From Aphidius gifuensis (Eukaryota; Arthropoda; Insecta; Hymenoptera; Braconidae): 64,000 bases of DNA. The DNA is taken from NCBI RefSeq assembly GCF_014905175.1, contig NC_057791.1:17736177-17800176 (forward strand), in the 5' to 3' direction. Below are positions 28,116-41,121 of this stretch, in pieces. Both the position numbers and the translations under genes were made by a program. Every line of letters starts with the position of its first letter. Within the stretch, counting starts at the first letter, position 1. Below the pieces are notes generated by a model that worked only from the letters and a program-made list of their open reading frames with translations, made no database searches and was not told the origin of the DNA.

Positions 28116-28490
28116 CAAGATCACCCATTGATTACGAAAGACGGTAAGCGAACGAAAGGTGAAATTGCTGGCATGCTCTTGTAGTGTGGCTAGTCCAGGG
28201 TCGGTGAACTAGGCAACTCACAACATCGTTGTTCGATCTTGCACATACACAAGATTCCTCATTCATCGTGTTGATCAATTGAAAATTGAAAAATTGCAAC
28301 TGCCTCTTCTCGAAATTTTTAAATACCGCGCTTTGGTAATTAAACCTGGTGGTGACTACCGGATTCGAATTTGAAAAATATGAATCCGAGACTGACGGGC
28401 TGACCAAAATATTAAAAATTTTTATTATAAATGTTAACCCGCATCTAAAATAATTTTTAAAACTTTCTGGTAACAATATCTAGGGACACT
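28116..28490 (-). CDS. Alternative first exon encoding a short MGDL start, with long 5'UTR
   Basis: The minus-strand ATG at 28128-28126 starts Met-Gly-Asp-Leu and the exon ends one base later at the donor CTTG|GTATGC (last exon base 28116). An in-frame TAA two codons before the ATG (28134-28132) shows that this is the start of its frame. The exon is phase 1, so splicing to the microexon gives MGDL followed by DDGHGMNQD. The 360 nt upstream are clearly less AT-rich than the surroundings. They contain a TCAGTG initiator-like motif with its A at 28490, which I use as a tentative transcription start. The 5'UTR carries other open frames, in one case more than 110 codons without a stop, which I take to be chance. 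An alternative reading is a purely non-coding promoter region with a fortuitous donor. Confidence 0.5.
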
Positions 28491-30247
28491 GATTTTGCGT
28501 TCTTTCTTTTGTATTTTAATTTCCATTAAATTTTTCTATTCTATCTTTTGTGTTTATAATAGTTGATAATAATTTAATATTTTTCAACGTGCGACAGTTT
28601 TATATTACTCTGTCTGTGACTGATATAAATAACCGGGGATTACGCGGCTTCGTAAATTTCATCTGACATGGATGATGTGTGTTGGGTTATCATTTTCCAT
28701 ACAATGATTACGGCTTTTCTATTATACGGTTATCAAAATAATAATAATAATAATAGAAAAATAAAAAATTAAAAGATGACATTTGTATCAAAGCGAAACA
28801 AACACGTCTAAAAAATTACAGTATTTTTTTATTTTCATTATTATTTAAATAAATAAATAAATATATCAAAATGTCATCGTAAAATTTTAATTTTAAAAAA
28901 ATATTATTAACAAGTTATCATAAATATTTATCCCACGTTAATTAAATTATTTGAATAATAATAAAAATAACAAAATCATCATTGTCATAATAAAAATTTA
29001 GAAAAAATATATAATGATATTATTTATCTAATTGAATGTAAATGATAAATTTTTTTTGGGTGGTCTAATTAAATTTGTGTTTATTTTATAAACCATATAT
29101 ATTTATCATGAAATTTAACGATCATACTCTGTGATTGAACTCACGCAGTGTCGCGATGATAAATTAAATAAAAAAAAAATAATATTGATACAGTTGGCGG
29201 TATCGTTTTATGTTATTATTTAACTGCAACTAGAAGCCACCACAGGGAATCACAGTGTAACCATGAGGAAGCTTTACATATATAATAGTCATATATATAA
29301 ACAAGTGAACACTACTCGATCATTGACTCCAAATATATATAGACTCATGTGGAAAAAAAAAATAAAATAAATAATTTAAAAAAAAAAAAAAAAATTCTAT
29401 ATCTTTCTGAGTCTGCTAAACACAATTGTTCACCAATGAAACAAAGCTTTCCTTTCAATACCGCACTCTTTTGTCTATTTTCAAAAAAAACCGCCACAAA
29501 TAATTTTTTATTTTTTTAAATACAAAAGATCTTCTCTTTTACTTGGTAATTTAAAATATTTGGAACACCCAGAATGAACGAATTATTTAATTTGTGTGTT
29601 TAATAAATTGTACATATTTTATTATTCCCTATACAAATTAATACGGGTCGTTTTGATAATGTCTAGTTTAAAATAAAAGATGTAGCTAAAGACTCTTATT
29701 GATCTTGAAATTATGAGTTGGTTTTTTTTTGTGTTATTAGCAAGATGATTGACATTGTATGGTTGAATTTTATTACTGTTGATTGTCGCCTGAGGATCAA
29801 TAACGTAAATAAAGTATACACCATACGACAGTATAGACACATATACACATACCGGTGCTTGAGGCAATAAAACTTGGGACTTGATTATATTTTTTTTTTT
29901 AATATATAAATCCTGGCATACAGTCGACAACGTGGACAAGAAGTCGACCAATTACGGATAGTGAACGGTCATCTCTTCATTCGTGTCTTGTGCAATTTAT
30001 CCAAGAATTTATCACTTGCTATACAAGTCTTATGTTTGTTTTTTATATTTTATTACTTATTTTATAATTATTATTTAAGACTTTTTTTTTCATCATCATC
30101 ATCATGTTTTCAACGGTGTAGTTTCACACCTGTGATGATGCTGTTGAAAAATTAGTCGTGTGGAATAGATATTTTAAATAGATAAAACACACATGATGTA
30201 AATAAATTAAATAATTATTGAAAATAATGTTTTTTTTTTTTTGATAC

Positions 30248-30525
30248 CAGGATTCTTAAGAGCAAACATACGTTTTTTCTCTGTCTCCTCATGCATACCT
30301 CCAGTTGTGCCATTGTGACCATGATGCTGCATACCAATATTTTCTTGATGATGAGAATGTAAAACAGCTAATGAACCAGTTGGATCACCTGGATTAACAC
30401 CAACGCCAACTCCGAGATGTAGTGTCCCGTGTTGCGTTGTGTGTGAGGGTAATTCCATGCTGATCATAGCACGGATTTGTTTTATTCAATTCTTTTTTAA
30501 AATGAAGAAATAAAGTATCCTTAAT
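30248..30525 (-). CDS. Coding exon with His/Gly-rich N-terminus (long isoform of the minus-strand gene)
   Basis: On the minus strand the exon is bounded by a strong acceptor (T-rich tract then TTACAG, exon starting at 30525) and a donor CCTG|GTATCA (last exon base 30248). An in-frame TGA lies 18 nt before ATG 30467, so translation starts there or at the second ATG, 30458. It encodes 73 codons plus one base. The peptide begins MISMELPSH, continues through a Gly/Val stretch (LGVGVGVN), a His-rich part (HSHHQE, MQHHGHN) and a charged end (HEETEKKRMFALKNP). The phase 1 end joins the 27-nt microexon at 27222 in frame. Codon third positions are A/T-rich while the peptide is hydrophilic, as in a real exon. 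Low-complexity His/Gly-rich N-termini are common in insect transcription factors and RNA-binding proteins, but no domain is visible and the gene is not identified. Confidence 0.68.
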
Positions 30526-31816
30526 CTGTAAAAAAAAAAAAATAATTGAAAAATATTAATCAATTGTTTTGAAATAATAAGTGACATATAATAAATTTTA
30601 CAATTTGAAAGTTTATTCAGGATGTGATGATGATGGTGATGAAATATATTTGGAACAAAATGTGGCAATGTGTCTGACGTTTTTTTTTTTTTTCAGTTCT
30701 CAGGTAAATTACAAGTATTGGTGGTCCATTCGAAAATTGATTTTGATATATATTTTTTGTTTTTTTTTTTATTTTAATTTAAAAAGTAGATGATTTTTAT
30801 TGCTGAGACGAATTGTTACTTTAGGCGCATAGCAGTGCTTTCTATATATTTTTTTTTTTCTTAAATTTTTTATCATGTGAAATTGTGTGGGTCGAGTGAA
30901 ACACAAGACAAAGATTATCATGATGGAGCTAATGAAAGAATGAATAAGGTGTAATTCGGTTGCGTTATATATATTGTAAGTGGTTAGCCACACGACGACA
31001 ATAAACTTTTAACGGAAATCAATCATAAAGGTCCGCTATATCATTCAGAAATAATTCCAACAGCTATACTCTTGCCATCGATGACTATCACAAATTATTT
31101 TATAAAAAAAATATATATTTAAGTGACTTTTTGTAGCAGTATACGATCTCGAGATCTAGTTTACTCGAGGCTTATCTACACAGAGTTTCTTTAACCACTG
31201 AACATCGACAAAAAAAAAAACCAAGTAGTTTTAGTGTTACTAGGATAAATTTTCCAGGAAAAATCACGATATTATTTTGCGGTCGCTATAGAGGTAATAC
31301 CAATTGTTTAAAAAAAAAATAAGAAGGAAAAAAAATTATATAGAGTAAAAATTTAGGAAAAAGAATATAAATATTAACGAGAACATCTCGTGAAACTTCC
31401 GTTCGTCACTTTTGGAATCTAGTGAATCATTTATGAGACAATCAAATCAGTAGTTCAATAATAAAAATAAATAATAAATAAAATCAAGAAGTCAGAATAA
31501 ATGGAATGTTTTGTGTAAATAAAAAAAAAAAATTTGTTTTACCACGGTATATAATGAAATTCAAATAACAGCCACAAGATACGCTCGGCTGTTTGTTAAA
31601 ATGATACAAGAAAATTTAATATAACAAAACTGTCAACTAAAAAATACGTAAAAAAAAAAATTACGAAAAAAATATATAACATTTTTATATATTCAATGAT
31701 TTTTCAGAAACCATTTTCATATTAGTTTTCGAAAAAAAAAAATAATACAAGAATAAAAAAAAGAAGGAAAAAAAAAAAACAATATATAAAGTATTCAAAA
31801 AAAAAAAAAAACATAC

Positions 31817-31858
31817 CACCCATGTCGGAGGCGTTTTACGTCCATTACGAGATAGACT
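31817..31858 (-). CDS. Alternative first exon encoding Met-Gly
   Basis: On the minus strand ATG 31823-31821 is followed by GGT and G, then the donor GTATGT (last exon base 31817), again phase 1. Splicing to the microexon would give MGDDGHGMNQD. The start context GACATGG is favourable and an in-frame TAA lies 12 nt upstream. An earlier ATG (in TAATGGACG) opens an overlapping upstream frame that would end at a TGA created across the junction with the microexon. A perfect initiator TCAGTC lies about 35 nt upstream with its A at 31858, and no TATA box is visible. Joined instead to exon 30525 the frame would stop at once (GAT TAA), so the microexon is the sensible partner. Confidence 0.42.
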
Positions 31859-34800
31859 GATTTGTGTTGGAAAAATGAAGAGTGTGGTGCGCCGAGTAAA
31901 GCAAAAAAAAAACCCAACAAAAAGAAGAAGTTAAAATATAAAAAAAAAAAAAATAAAGACAAAGTACTTTTCAAGTGACTTTGAAGTTAAACTACAACGA
32001 GAAGAATATTTACAGCTTTCAAAATAGCCAACTCAGAAGAGATTCACTTTCAACTTGAAACATTACTTACGAAAAAAAAAAATAAATAAATATGAAATAA
32101 CTTAGTAAAAAGCATGACATTACGACTTCAGTATGATGCTGATTAGGTAGTATTGAATTCAATTTATAATTTTTCAAATATTCCAATACTCGATGGATAT
32201 TGTTTATTTTTATTTTTTTTTTTTTTTAATAATTTTAGTATCATAGATGAGTTATACAAGCATTGATCCTTCAGTAGTTCAACTAATGGAAAACAAAATA
32301 TTGCAAATGTATATAGAATGCATAAATGCTGGTAAAGAAGATTACAGAGTATATGTTGAGGGACTTTGCAAGTAAAGTACAACCGGTTGAATAAGTTTAA
32401 GTAACTATATATAAAATTTTAAACAAAGACAAGTTATAATAGATGAGTTAAAGAGTAAGAGAGTCAATATCATACTGGCTCAGTTGGAGGCCAGTCAAAG
32501 GTTTGAACGATGCGTAAAGGGCATATTCTCTTCATTCTACATATGCCTTGTTTTTTTTTTTCCCCTTTTTATATTCTTTCCATTTGGCTTTTTTATTTAT
32601 TTATTTTTTATTTGCAAGATTTTAACATATACTATAACAATACACCGTGGGAGTTGGTCCTGCTGACTTAAACCTTGAATATTGCATTCATGAGCATCGC
32701 TAAACATTTGTTTATGATCACTGAGAATAGCTTTACTCTGTTAAGTATTCAAAAATCATTAGCATCCAAAAGATACTTTAAAAAAATATAGTCTGTATAG
32801 AATAATAAAAAAATCATTTCAATCATTGACTTTAACTTGTAAATATTAAAATATAAATTTCATTATTCAATAAATTGTCAATTAATTTTTTTTTATAATT
32901 AAAGTAAATATATTTTTAAACTACATATAAATTCAAGTTAAAAAATATACGCAACACAAATTGATGTTGGGTTGGGACGTGATTCATCGAGCCTCAACCA
33001 ACTCTCAATCATATTATTTTTTATTTATTATTTTCTGTTTTATTTCCTTCAGACTGACATAATAGTCTGCTGCTACTGAAAGCTTAACAACGCGTGACAA
33101 TGTGAATCTCTCAAAGCAATTGATCTTTTTATATATATATAAATTCTTGACTACTGTTCGCATATCGACAAATTCATATATATAAACCAAAGAATTTATA
33201 AAATATATATATTATTCCAATATTAAATAAAAAAAAAAAAAAATCATCTTTGAATTACTGATGAGCAAAATAAAGCTCCCACGAATTTTAACACTGATAT
33301 ACATTATGCAACTTTTCGCGTCATAAATTTTTGTATTATTTTAAAATTCTTGTATATTTTGATTATTTGTATTTTTAAAAATACCCTGAGAAAAATATTT
33401 TCATGTGCGATTTATGATAAATTTAAAAATCAGATTATTTTATATTATGATAAATATTCGATAAGATCAATTTTGATTATATAATAATAATAATAAAAAT
33501 ATACTTGATGATTTTTAAATTTGATATAAACAAGTTGAGTTTAAAATAGTACTTATCTCAAGCTCATTAACCCCGATATAAACCATGAAGAATATTCATC
33601 TGTTGTATAAGAAAATAGTTTACAATATTCTCTGATTGCTACTACTGGGCGCGTACCTTACCAGTTAGTAATTTAACACACAAATACAACTATACATTTA
33701 AATGTATATACATAAAGTAATTTTTTTCTCATTGTATAACATGTATATATGAAAGAGTAAGAGCCTGGTTTAATCCACTAGCACACGTTGTATGTCTTAT
33801 TAATGAAGAAAAATTACCTTAAGTCTATTGGAGCATGGTAGAGAGCAGTTGGAGGTAAAGAGAAGAAAGATAAGCTAGCAAGTTTCTTAAAAGCATTGAT
33901 GCTTTTGTCGAGTCATTGGCCTTATTGCAATGCCAAATAAAATAAAAATATTATAAATATAATATACTATATAATAAAATAATAATTGTGAAAAACTATT
34001 CAAAGCACAAGATGTTGTAAAAAAAAAAAATTCCCTAAATGACATTGGCAACAAAAAAAACAAAACAAAATGAGTATATCATTCATATAGAGTATGTAAA
34101 ATGATGAAAATAATAATGAATTTTTGTGGTTGATGAAAAAGGAGCTTTTGAATTTTTTTTTTTAAATTTAAGTGAATAAAATAATATGGTAAAGAGAGAA
34201 TAATGAATTGAGCCACCTGTGGTCATGGCACGTGCCATCGGCTAATCCCTTTCGTGAAGAGAAATATATATGTGCTTTTCTTGTTGTTGTTATTCTTCTT
34301 CTTCATCATCATCTTCTTCTTCATCATCATCATCATCTTGTACATTTACCTTTTTTTCTTTGAGTACATTTTTATTCTCAATGATTGTCAAGTGAAGTAT
34401 ATATACTCTTGAGTATAACGGGTGTCTTCATATGTGTATAGATGCAATGTGTTCGCATGTATTTGAATGACTGCTGTATATATATATTTACAAGTAATAT
34501 CCGTCTCACTTTTTTATATACAAGCATCAAAGAGAGTGGCTTTATAAATTGGCACGCGGACAACACCTGGTCAACTTTTGCTCTTTTTCATACATTTATT
34601 AAATTTTTTTTTTTTTTTCTTCATTATCTTCTCATTCATTTCATTTTCTTTGTGATAATAAAAAAGGAAAAACATTCCAAGTATATAAAAAAAAATTTGT
34701 TCTAATTTATTGGCATGAATAGGTCAGTTGGTTAATGATTTTTTCCAACTCAGGATGTTATAGATTTGTTACGTGTAAATTGACGACGATATCAGCACTA

Positions 34801-36770
34801 TATAATTTGCATCTATTACCGGTATATTTTAATAATTATTTTTAAAAAATATTTCTATATCGCCTCAGTGGGATTTTGTCGGCATCAATTTGTCCAACTT
34901 CGTAGTGAGAATAAATAAAAAAGAAAAATCATCAACAATCGCAATTTATAAATCTACGACTAGACATGAGTTTTTTTTTTTTTTAATATTTTATCTGTGT
35001 ATCTTTTTAATATATAAAAATTAAACCAGACATATAATTAATCCTTTTCAAATTAATACTAGAGTATCGTTTATTACAAGAGTGATTCGTTGTTTCATTA
35101 GTTCAATAATAAAATAAATAATATGTGAATATTGACAGTCGACAGTGAATACTGTATAAGTTGCAGTAAAGATTATTGTTCACGATAAATTTGTATATAT
35201 ATGCACTGACCAACCTGCCAAGTTTGTAATTTATAGACTTGCCTTCTTCATCTTCGATACGCTTCGAATGGTTGAAATACGAATCACATAAAAAAAAAAT
35301 AAATAAATAAATAATAAAACATCGTAATATACGAACTTGTCTCTTCTCTTTTCTTAAACTCTTGTGGAATTTAAAACAAAATAGAATCATAAAAGTCTAT
35401 ATATACCAACGATGTATTACAGTATGATCGCAAAAGGTGTGTATCTTATATGTTTTATACAGAGCATAGATTTTGCAACTGCATTGCTTGATATGCCATG
35501 TGCTCCATGAAGTATCTATTGAAATGTTTGCTTATACCACGACTCTTTTCATTTTTATTTTACTTATATTTATTTATTATTATAAATATTTTTGTTCTAT
35601 ATATCTTTAACACACAGCAGCAACTAAATATATAAGCAACCTCCTAGCGATGTAATGGAAAAACAAATCACTCTTAGACGCGTCTATTCAATACAAGAAA
35701 ATATAGAAGTAAAACGATTTTAGTTTTGAATAGTAAGGTATGTATCGGCACACTTTGTCAGCTATATATACAGTTTGTTTATTTATTATTTTATTTTTTG
35801 TTTTGTTCAACAGATTCAATCGAGAGTCCCGCCCGCGTTCGAACATATTCTGTTTGTAACGGTAAATTGTTTGCTATATATATATAAGACTTGAATAAAA
35901 GTAATGAAAAGAATAAGGGTTATTAAAAAAAAAAAGCCAAATAAATGAATAAAAAAAATCATATAACGAAGAGTAGCAAGAAACAAAAGTTGAGCTTTAG
36001 TATAACAATGCGAAAAGCAAATGTTTAGTTTTGTATATCAGATTGATAATACATATATAACTGTATTAAAAACAATATTAAATATATACATTGTATTTAT
36101 TGTATATTGCATATGTTATTACAATAAAATATATGCATCATCTGTATCCTGGTAACAGTATCAAAATAGATGACAGTATACAAGAAAGTCCTTGAAGTGT
36201 TCAAAGCTTTTACCGATCGAATTTTCCGGGATTATAACCTAAAGGGGAATAGTCACGCACGGACGACAAAGATCACGGGTATCGTGACACACACACATAT
36301 AAATACAGATAAAAAAAAAAAAAAGCACAAAAAAAATAAAAACGCATACAAAGACAAGATGAGAAAGCACATGCTCACATAAGTTACATGAATTCAAATA
36401 AAATGTATTTGAAAATCGTGCTGTGAATTCAAATATATATATTTAAAATTTATTATTGTGATAAAAAAATTTTTGATATGTTTTTAAATATAATCATATT
36501 TTTTTTTAAATAAAATTAATTTACGTTTATTATATTTTTCATAATTTATGATTATTTTATTTTTTATTTCACCTATAATTTTAATCAAGCATATTTATAT
36601 TTTTTTTATATATATCTAGTACGAGTTAAACGAGAATGCAAATTGACAGACACATCAGCAGTACCATCATTTGAATGTAAATGTTTTTTTTTTTTTTTAT
36701 TGAACATATATATTTTATTTTTTTACTGATCGAAATTAGTAGATCAATGACGTGAATCTTGGTAAAGTTT
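31859..36770. other. Intergenic or intronic AT-rich stretch
   Basis: Nothing coding is seen. Small islands lie at 32950-33010, 33780-33860, 34215-34260, 34740-34800, 35640-35700, 35820-35870 (CGAGAGTCCCGCCCGCGTTC) and 36210-36290. Between 30526 and 31816, upstream of the MISM exon, there is likewise only AT-rich sequence with a 12-bp palindrome GATCTCGAGATC at 31146-31157. Confidence 0.4.
34282..34340 (+). repeat. TTC/ATC trinucleotide microsatellite
   Basis: Alternating TTCTTC and ATCATC runs span about 55 bp on the plus strand. No coding context is apparent. Confidence 0.9.
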
Positions 36771-36827
36771 GTAACCGGACTGGCGCCTTTGGTGGATCTG
36801 TTTAATGATCAACACTGTGTTTAACTG

Positions 36828-36855
36828 TCGAGACCCAGGGATCCCTGGGTCTCGA
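36828..36855. repeat. Perfect 28-bp palindrome
   Basis: The left half TCGAGACCCAGGGA is followed directly by its exact reverse complement, centred between 36841 and 36842, with BamHI-like GGATCC at the centre. It lies within a GC-rich island (36775-36900) in AT-rich DNA. There is no loop, so it is not a microRNA-type hairpin. It could be a symmetric protein-binding site or a cruciform-forming element. Confidence 0.95.
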
Positions 36856-39800
36856 TACTGCTTGTCCGCCCACCCTACATCGACTTGAAGATGCTTCCGT
36901 GTGTTTTATGTTTGATGCATCAGTATAAAAAATATTTATATACACACGAAGCCCTTTTTATTGTGGCTGATATATATATACACAAATGGGAGTTTATAAA
37001 TGTGCAAACTGAGTGAGTATTAGAGATTCTCTTTGGGCCGCGTGCCACTGTGCATTTTTAACGATCAGCATGTACGATTAAAAAAAAACCTGAGAGGATC
37101 TTATATATATAGCCGTGTACACACCCGTGATTTCTCACACTTTCACGATCTTCTGGGTGTCAAACTACAAACGTGTATTGTACGCGCATTCTTATATATA
37201 TTTTTTTCAATATTTACAAACATTGAATACGAACTTGATTTGTACTCAATCGTTAACCATGTCTTTATTGATTAAAACCCAATCCAAGGAGACTCTTTAT
37301 TTATAGTTGAATCGATCATTGCCAAGTTTGTTTAATTTTTTTTTTTTTTTTTAAATTACTTTAAATGCGTTTAAATTATCTCAAGCATTCATTAATTTTT
37401 TCTATTTTCATGGAATTTCATTTAATAAATTTTTAAACTAATACATTATTTATAAAAAAAGAATTATGAATTTAAAAAAATTTAAATATTTTATATTATT
37501 ATTTAATTGGTTAATCTATTTTATAAATTTTTTTTTTTGTTTCAAAAAAATTTAAAGATTGCAAGACAATTGAAATTTATCATAGTAATTCATCTCGGGT
37601 TAGCCTGGTTGTGATGTTATTTAATTTTTTTCAAAAAACAAAAGAGATAAAAAAAAAAAAAAATAAAAAGATTGTCTTTCAGATTTCAAAAAGAAATGAG
37701 GGAAGAAGTAATTGTAATTATCAACGGAAGAAACGAGGGTGGTGCAGACAGTGTAAGAAGAAGACCGGCGTGTACAATTGATTGGTCCTGGCACATCCTG
37801 TCTTGATCGAGCTATATAGATTTTACCTCATCTCATTCATGGGAAAGTCTCGTTGGATATTGAATTTAACAAAAAAAAATATTATTTGCTTTATATTCTA
37901 AAAGGTTCGATATATGTTTCTTTTGTTTTGTTTTTTTTTTTAATTTATATTATCTAATAGTGTGGATGAATTTGTATTTATCGTCACCTTGTTTTTTATT
38001 TTTATATTTCATCTTCATCTTTTCGATGCCGCGCCTATAGTATTTTATAAATAAATGCGTATCCGTTGCGCGGGCGGCAACGATTCCGTTCTACATACGC
38101 CAAGAGGTGAATGCGAACATGGTCGTATCGATCTTGATCGAAACTGACGTATCTTGCACACATAATCTTACGCCACTTTAGACATTCAAGCAAGATATAA
38201 AAAAAAAAAACAAAAAAACAATCTGATGCAAAAAAAAAGGGAAAAAAAAAAAAAGCTACCGGAATACCTGTAATTTAAAGAACCCGTTAGTGATCAACTT
38301 TGCTTGTGACGAAAAAAAAAAACAAAAAAAAAAACTAAGACAAAAAAAAAGTAATAAATAGTGACGTAGTGACTTTTAGGAAAACGCTTTCACTGTATAG
38401 GAAGTTTGTGGTAAGACTAAAAAATATTAATTCTAAACAACTGGTTATAATGATAACCAGCTCAACTTATCAAATATATTTATCATAAAAATATTTTAAA
38501 CATTTAAAATAATATTATCAGATTTTTTTTTCAGACATATTAAATTATTATTATGAAGAAAAAAATCATCAAGATTTTAAAATATGAGGTAAAAATAAAA
38601 CAGTTAATTTTCAAATTATTATGGTCATGATGAAAAAGTTTGTTAAAAAAAATAACTGGTAGTTGGTTGTAAATTTTTTTGGCTGTCGCTTTCGCTGATA
38701 ACCTTGGTGACTGTAACTGATTAGCGGTAGATATAGAAACAAGCGTGATCCAAATGTGTACGTGGCGCATGTTGATATTTATTTTTTGTTGTTGTTGGTC
38801 TGCTGGGGTTTGGTGTTTTTTTTGTTAATAAAATGAAGGTGGGTATAACGATGCCCGCACACTGACAAAGTCAAGTGACCTTGGACAAAAGCGGGTGGGC
38901 ACAGGAAGTCAGCAAGGTTTTTATCAAATCTACTTCGTTTTTTTTTTTTCATATTATATCTTCTTTAAGCTAATAGATAATTTGACTAGTAAATTGTCAA
39001 TCTTTCAAATGTCACAGCTCAAAAATAATATATCAACAGGAAAAATAAATAGTATGCTGAATTTTATGAAATTAAAATTGAAATTTTCTTGTTCATACAC
39101 AGTATTTCATCAAAATGTCAAACCTTCAACTGTCTTTCTATACCTCGTTGTTGAATTTTTTATTTTTTTTACAGCATTATCGAGACTTACATTGCGTCAT
39201 TGGTCCCCTGCACCGGATGCTTTCAACGGACGTAAAATTCCCTTTTTTTCTCTCCAAGTTTTTTTTTCATTATTTTATATATATATTTTATTTTTTTTTT
39301 TTTTGCTCGACTCTTTCGTTTTTTCATTCACACTGACTTCCGGCATGCCACTCTGGATTGCCACCGAGTAAATTGAAGGAAAATTAGGTTGATTTTACTT
39401 TTTTTTTATTTTGCGTCATGCTGGGATTTTTTTGAGAAAGAAATCATTGCTTGCCCAAAAAAAAAAAAATTATAAACGACTCAAAAATTCGAAAATAAGG
39501 AAAATGAAATATGTGTAAATAAAAAAAAATTTATATATATATTTATAAATAAATGATATACTAAATAATAATGAAAACTATTTAGACTTTTATCTACAAG
39601 AAGAATCAGAAATAAAATTTTCAATAGACCGATAAAGACTGGTAATAAATGCCAAAGTTGTTGTTGATGGTTTTTCACAATATATCCACCAACTTAAAGT
39701 GCTATTTTATATATATTTACAACAATGTTTAAGTACTTCTGTACATTCAAGTATATATGAAAAAAAAAATCCCTTACTCCGTGTTACAAGTGAAACAAAA

Positions 39801-41090
39801 AATAAATAAATAAATAAAACAACAAAGAAAAATATTAACTATATAGAAAGATTCAAAGAAAATATAAAATTGATTTAGCAATAGCCAGGTCACATATTCA
39901 CAAGTACAATGAAAGATATCATTTACATAAAAAATATAGACAAAGATACCCCATCAAAAATAACAAACATAATACATCGTTGAAATTAATTGACACGCCA
40001 AAATAAAAAAAGGAAACAAAAAACATAAATTACAATATTATAATAGAATATCTAATTAGCATTTCAAGTTGATGATTATATAGATCGTATATAGAAAATT
40101 AAAAGCAGGTGATATATATGTTTGTATTATAAAAATTAATTTAAAAAAATGAGTTTAAATTTTAACAGATCTCTTTGCAAGATGTCATATGATAATAAAA
40201 ACAAAATAAATAAACAAAGGGTCAGGGTTTTTAAATGATTAATGAAAAAAAGATATAGATCATTTAAAAAAAAAAAAATAAAGCATCAGAAAGTTTCACC
40301 AGTTGAATGTAATCCAAAGGCATCAACCTCTATTTTCCAAAAAATATATACATAAGAATAAAAAATAATAAAATACATAAATACGTTATGTAAAATAAAA
40401 AATATTTTGAAAAAAAAGGTACAATGCAGGGAGCCGCAATATAGTTTGAAATAAGTATCGATATCTGATGTGATTTAACGTATGATAAAGTCTACAGAAA
40501 TCGCAAATAATGATTGTTATACAAGCCGCAGGTATTGCAAGTTATATTCAAGATCCAATGGTGCGTGCCAAGTGGTGTATATATATATATTATAATAAAG
40601 GACTATGTCCAATGACACCTCGTTAAATTGAACGGTTTAAATTTGCAGCTTTCACATATATAAAATGATTGATACCTATATAACCAATAAAATAAATAAA
40701 TAAAAATGTTTTAAAAATTTTTGACAATGTAACTGAGATGATAAACTGCAAATCCATTTTTCTTGTTCACAAATCAAAGATCAAATCGATATTATAAACC
40801 AAGATTGAGACTTGGAAAAAAAAAAATATATATAATAAAACAAAAATATAGAGAGAGTTGATTCGGAGAATTCAAAATGTATTTGAATTTTGCAGTGTCA
40901 TTGGATGAGCATTTCTGAACTCATGACAATGCATATCAAGATTTATGACTGATTGTAAAATTTTCATTCAAAAAATAAATGATACAAAAAAAAAAAAACT
41001 CGGTAATAATATTGTTAAAAAATATATTAATAAATTTTTTTTAGCAATTGTCTTAAATGTTTCGAAAAAGTAAAAAAATTTATTCGATAG
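36856..41090. other. Non-coding stretch with islands
   Basis: Islands lie at 37020-37060, 37720-37870, 38020-38170, 38650-38900 and 39180-39360. The one at 38020-38170 contains a 30-codon frame starting MRIRCAGGNDSVLH, not significant alone. At about 38874-38885 TCAAGTGACCTTGGA contains TGACCTTGG, the reverse complement of an extended nuclear-receptor half-site (CCAAGGTCA). A T-rich frame at 38895-39371 is rejected as coding. Confidence 0.4.
38441..38460. repeat. Short hairpin, 8-bp stem and 4-nt loop
   Basis: CTGGTTAT and ATAACCAG are exact reverse complements separated by AATG. The stem is too short for a microRNA precursor; a paired AACCAG-type binding site is possible. Confidence 0.5.
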
Positions 41091-41121
41091 ATTGATCTTG
41101 TGCTTGCTCGCGCGCGTTCAC

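Noticed and set aside
38895..39371. Plus-strand open frame of 158 codons
   Set aside because: Much of it is T-rich DNA that lacks A and therefore stop codons, giving Phe/Leu/Ile runs. There is no domain, no intron signals and no promoter.
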